Below, one piece after another: positions 5,432 to 6,937 of a stretch of DNA of 6,937 nt (its first letter is position 1; each line of letters opens with the position of its first letter). The stretch is from Propionibacteriaceae bacterium. GTDB taxonomy: Bacteria; Actinomycetota; Actinomycetes; Propionibacteriales; Propionibacteriaceae. Below the pieces are notes generated by a model. The model was given only the letters and a program-made list of their open reading frames with translations, had not been told where the DNA came from and did not search any database. The stretch lies in the NCBI GenBank assembly GCA_024636075.1, contig JAGXHS010000096.1, positions 1-6,937 on the forward strand, written 5' to 3'. The translations under genes were made by a program, and so were the position numbers.

Positions 5432-6937
5432 GCGATCAGCTCCTCCTGGTCTTGTGCACGGTAGCGAGCCGCCTCGATAATGACGCTGAGTATCACAAAG
5501 TCGTAGGCGACCCAGATGACGTTGACCGCTGTGCCGAGGACCGTGTTGGTGGAACCCTGCCACAGGCGCACGCCGCCGATGACACAGGCCAGAGCAAGCA
5601 CCGTCATCGCCAGCAACTGAGGCCAGATCAGGCGCCAGGGGAAGGCCCCGCCCTCTTGGCGCGTCTTGGGGGTGACCACGAAGCCCAACGGGCGGTGCAA
5701 GTAGACATTCGCGGCGGCTGTGACGCAGGCCCTGATCCACAACGGGAACAGGGCAAGGCTGTACTGGTGGCCCCGCCACGTCTTCACGCCTCGACCGATC
5801 ACCACAAATAGCAGTTGGTTGAAAAACATGTACGGCACGAAGTGGGCGAGGAAGGTCAGGCCGTACGCGTGGACGGGAAGCACACCGAAGCAGAGGTAGA
5901 TGAAGGGTGCCGCCAGATAGACGATCGCCGCGAAGCCTGAGAGATAGCTCCACATGGTGGCGAAGTACATGAGTCGTTGCCCGATCGAGAGGCCACGCTG
6001 CACCAGCGGGTTCTCACGCAACATCACCTGCAGCGTTCCCTGGGACCAACGCAGGCGCTGCTGGAGCATCGTCCTCAGATCGTCGGGCGCGAGCCCGTGA
6101 GCGAGGATCTCGTGGTGGTAAACCGAGCGCCAACCCATGGCGTGCAGCCGCATGCACGTGGCCATGTCCTCCGTGACCGACACGGTGGCCAACGGCATCA
6201 TCGGCTGCGCCTCCTGAGCGCGGTCCACGTCGACCGCCTCGACCAACAAGCGCACCGACTCCACCGCACCCAGCGGCGACCAGTCACGCTGAGCCAATGC
6301 AGCCAGCGAGGCGTCATTGATCACCAGCACACCCAGCTCGTCGTCCGTGGCGATGGGCAGGTCCGCAAGTACCGCCAGGTCGGCGTGAATCCCCGCCGCA
6401 TCATGTTCCACGGCGGAGCGGCTCGCCGTACGGACCGCTTGCTGGAACGCGTAGGTGACCTCGGCGACGGGGGCACCATTGTCGAGGTCGCGTCGCGCCC
6501 GGTCCACCGCTGCGCGGACGCTCGAGATGGCGGCTGCCAGATGTTCATCGTCCTTCCCGACCCGTCGCGCGGTCCGGTCCAGGATGCGGCGGGAGGTCCG
6601 TAGGGCAGTGCGTACGGCCTCATCCACCTCCCGGACGTAGCCGACGATGCCCAGCTGCATCAGTGCCTCACGTCGTAGAACTGCGTTGGAACCGCAGAAG
6701 AACGCGGCGTTCCAGCCGTCCTTGCCTTGCTGTATGGGGCCGTAGAACAGGGGTGCCTGGCTACCCAGGGGGTCGGAGTCGGTGACGTTGCTGAACCACT
6801 GGGGTGTCTGGACCAGGGCGACCTCCGGATCCTCGAACCAGCCAAGTGTGCGGTCCAGGATGCGCGGATCCGGGATCTGGTCGGCGTCGAGCACGAGCAG
6901 GAACTCACCATGGGTGCTGAAGAGGGCATTGTTGAGG
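5428..6937 (-). CDS. Membrane glycosyltransferase family 2, cellulose synthase-like, partial (N-terminus off the window)
   Basis: 502 residues are visible; the frame is open to the right edge, where the codons read LNNALFSTHGEF before VLDADQ. A processive inverting GT2 is indicated by DAD (17-19), which binds the UDP-sugar and metal; CGSNAVLRREAL (81-92); VTED (254-257), with the catalytic Asp; and QQRLRW (292-297), the acceptor-site signature. After these come hydrophobic segments near 323-350, 358-381, 397-414, 439-458 and 468-489, with FVVTPK (419-424) resembling the gating loop of BcsA. This is an inner-membrane enzyme that polymerises and probably extrudes a polysaccharide; the sugar cannot be told. 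Two oddities: about 150 extra residues between the GSNAVLRREAL motif and TED, and a C-terminus that ends soon after the last membrane segment, leaving no PilZ domain. The N-terminal membrane helices and first catalytic Asp should lie outside. It shares ATGA with the STAS gene. Confidence 0.9.
   Translation of the reverse strand, partial: LNNALFSTHGEFLLVLDADQIPDPRILDRTLGWFEDPEVALVQTPQWFSNVTDSDPLGSQAPLFYGPIQQGKDGWNAAFFCGSNAVLRREALMQLGIVGYVREVDEAVRTALRTSRRILDRTARRVGKDDEHLAAAISSVRAAVDRARRDLDNGAPVAEVTYAFQQAVRTASRSAVEHDAAGIHADLAVLADLPIATDDELGVLVINDASLAALAQRDWSPLGAVESVRLLVEAVDVDRAQEAQPMMPLATVSVTEDMATCMRLHAMGWRSVYHHEILAHGLAPDDLRTMLQQRLRWSQGTLQVMLRENPLVQRGLSIGQRLMYFATMWSYLSGFAAIVYLAAPFIYLCFGVLPVHAYGLTFLAHFVPYMFFNQLLFVVIGRGVKTWRGHQYSLALFPLWIRACVTAAANVYLHRPLGFVVTPKTRQEGGAFPWRLIWPQLLAMTVLALACVIGGVRLWQGSTNTVLGTAVNVIWVAYDFVILSVIIEAARYRAQDQEELIA

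Noticed and set aside
5432..5953. Upstream extension of the STAS frame
   Set aside because: It overlaps the glycosyltransferase in a different frame; the STAS domain begins exactly at the ATG at 5431, which has AGGAGGAG upstream.

Overview
The window is high-GC DNA with Shine-Dalgarno-led genes, GTG starts and tight gene overlaps. Its gene content (an F420/NADPH-type reductase, a GntR/YtrA-controlled ABC-2 exporter and RsbV/RsbW-like regulators) fits a high-GC Gram-positive actinobacterium. I cannot name a genus from the sequence alone.

Layout from left to right. (1) Positions 1-1387, minus strand: the N-terminal 462 residues of an S9-family (prolyl-oligopeptidase type) peptidase, cut by the left edge before its catalytic serine. 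(2) Positions 1388-1525: a 138-bp divergent intergenic region with a sigma70-like promoter and a perfect 7-6-7 palindrome, the likely operator of the next gene. (3) Positions 1526-3442, plus strand: a three-gene operon of overlapping genes, comprising a YtrA-type GntR repressor, an ABC ATPase and an ABC-2 type permease. (4) Positions 3447-3476: a strong hairpin between convergent stop codons, probably a terminator for both sides. (5) Positions 3483-4163, minus strand: an NADPH-dependent F420 reductase-like protein. (6) Positions 4164-4695: about 530 bp without a convincing gene, containing one perfect 8-bp-arm palindrome. (7) Positions 4696-6937, minus strand: an operon read leftward of a membrane family 2 glycosyltransferase (5' end off the window), a STAS anti-sigma factor antagonist and an RsbW-like anti-sigma/serine kinase. 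The first two overlap by ATGA and the last two by about 11 bp.

The most interesting part is the right-hand operon. A processive, cellulose-synthase-like glycosyltransferase has a roughly 150-residue, mostly helical insert in its catalytic domain and no C-terminal PilZ domain. It is translationally coupled to a complete kinase/antagonist partner-switch pair. This suggests that polysaccharide synthesis is tied to partner switching, either as an output or through protein-level control. No sigma factor or PP2C phosphatase is visible here. The GntR-ABC operon looks like an autoregulated exporter or cell-envelope stress module with its own operator.
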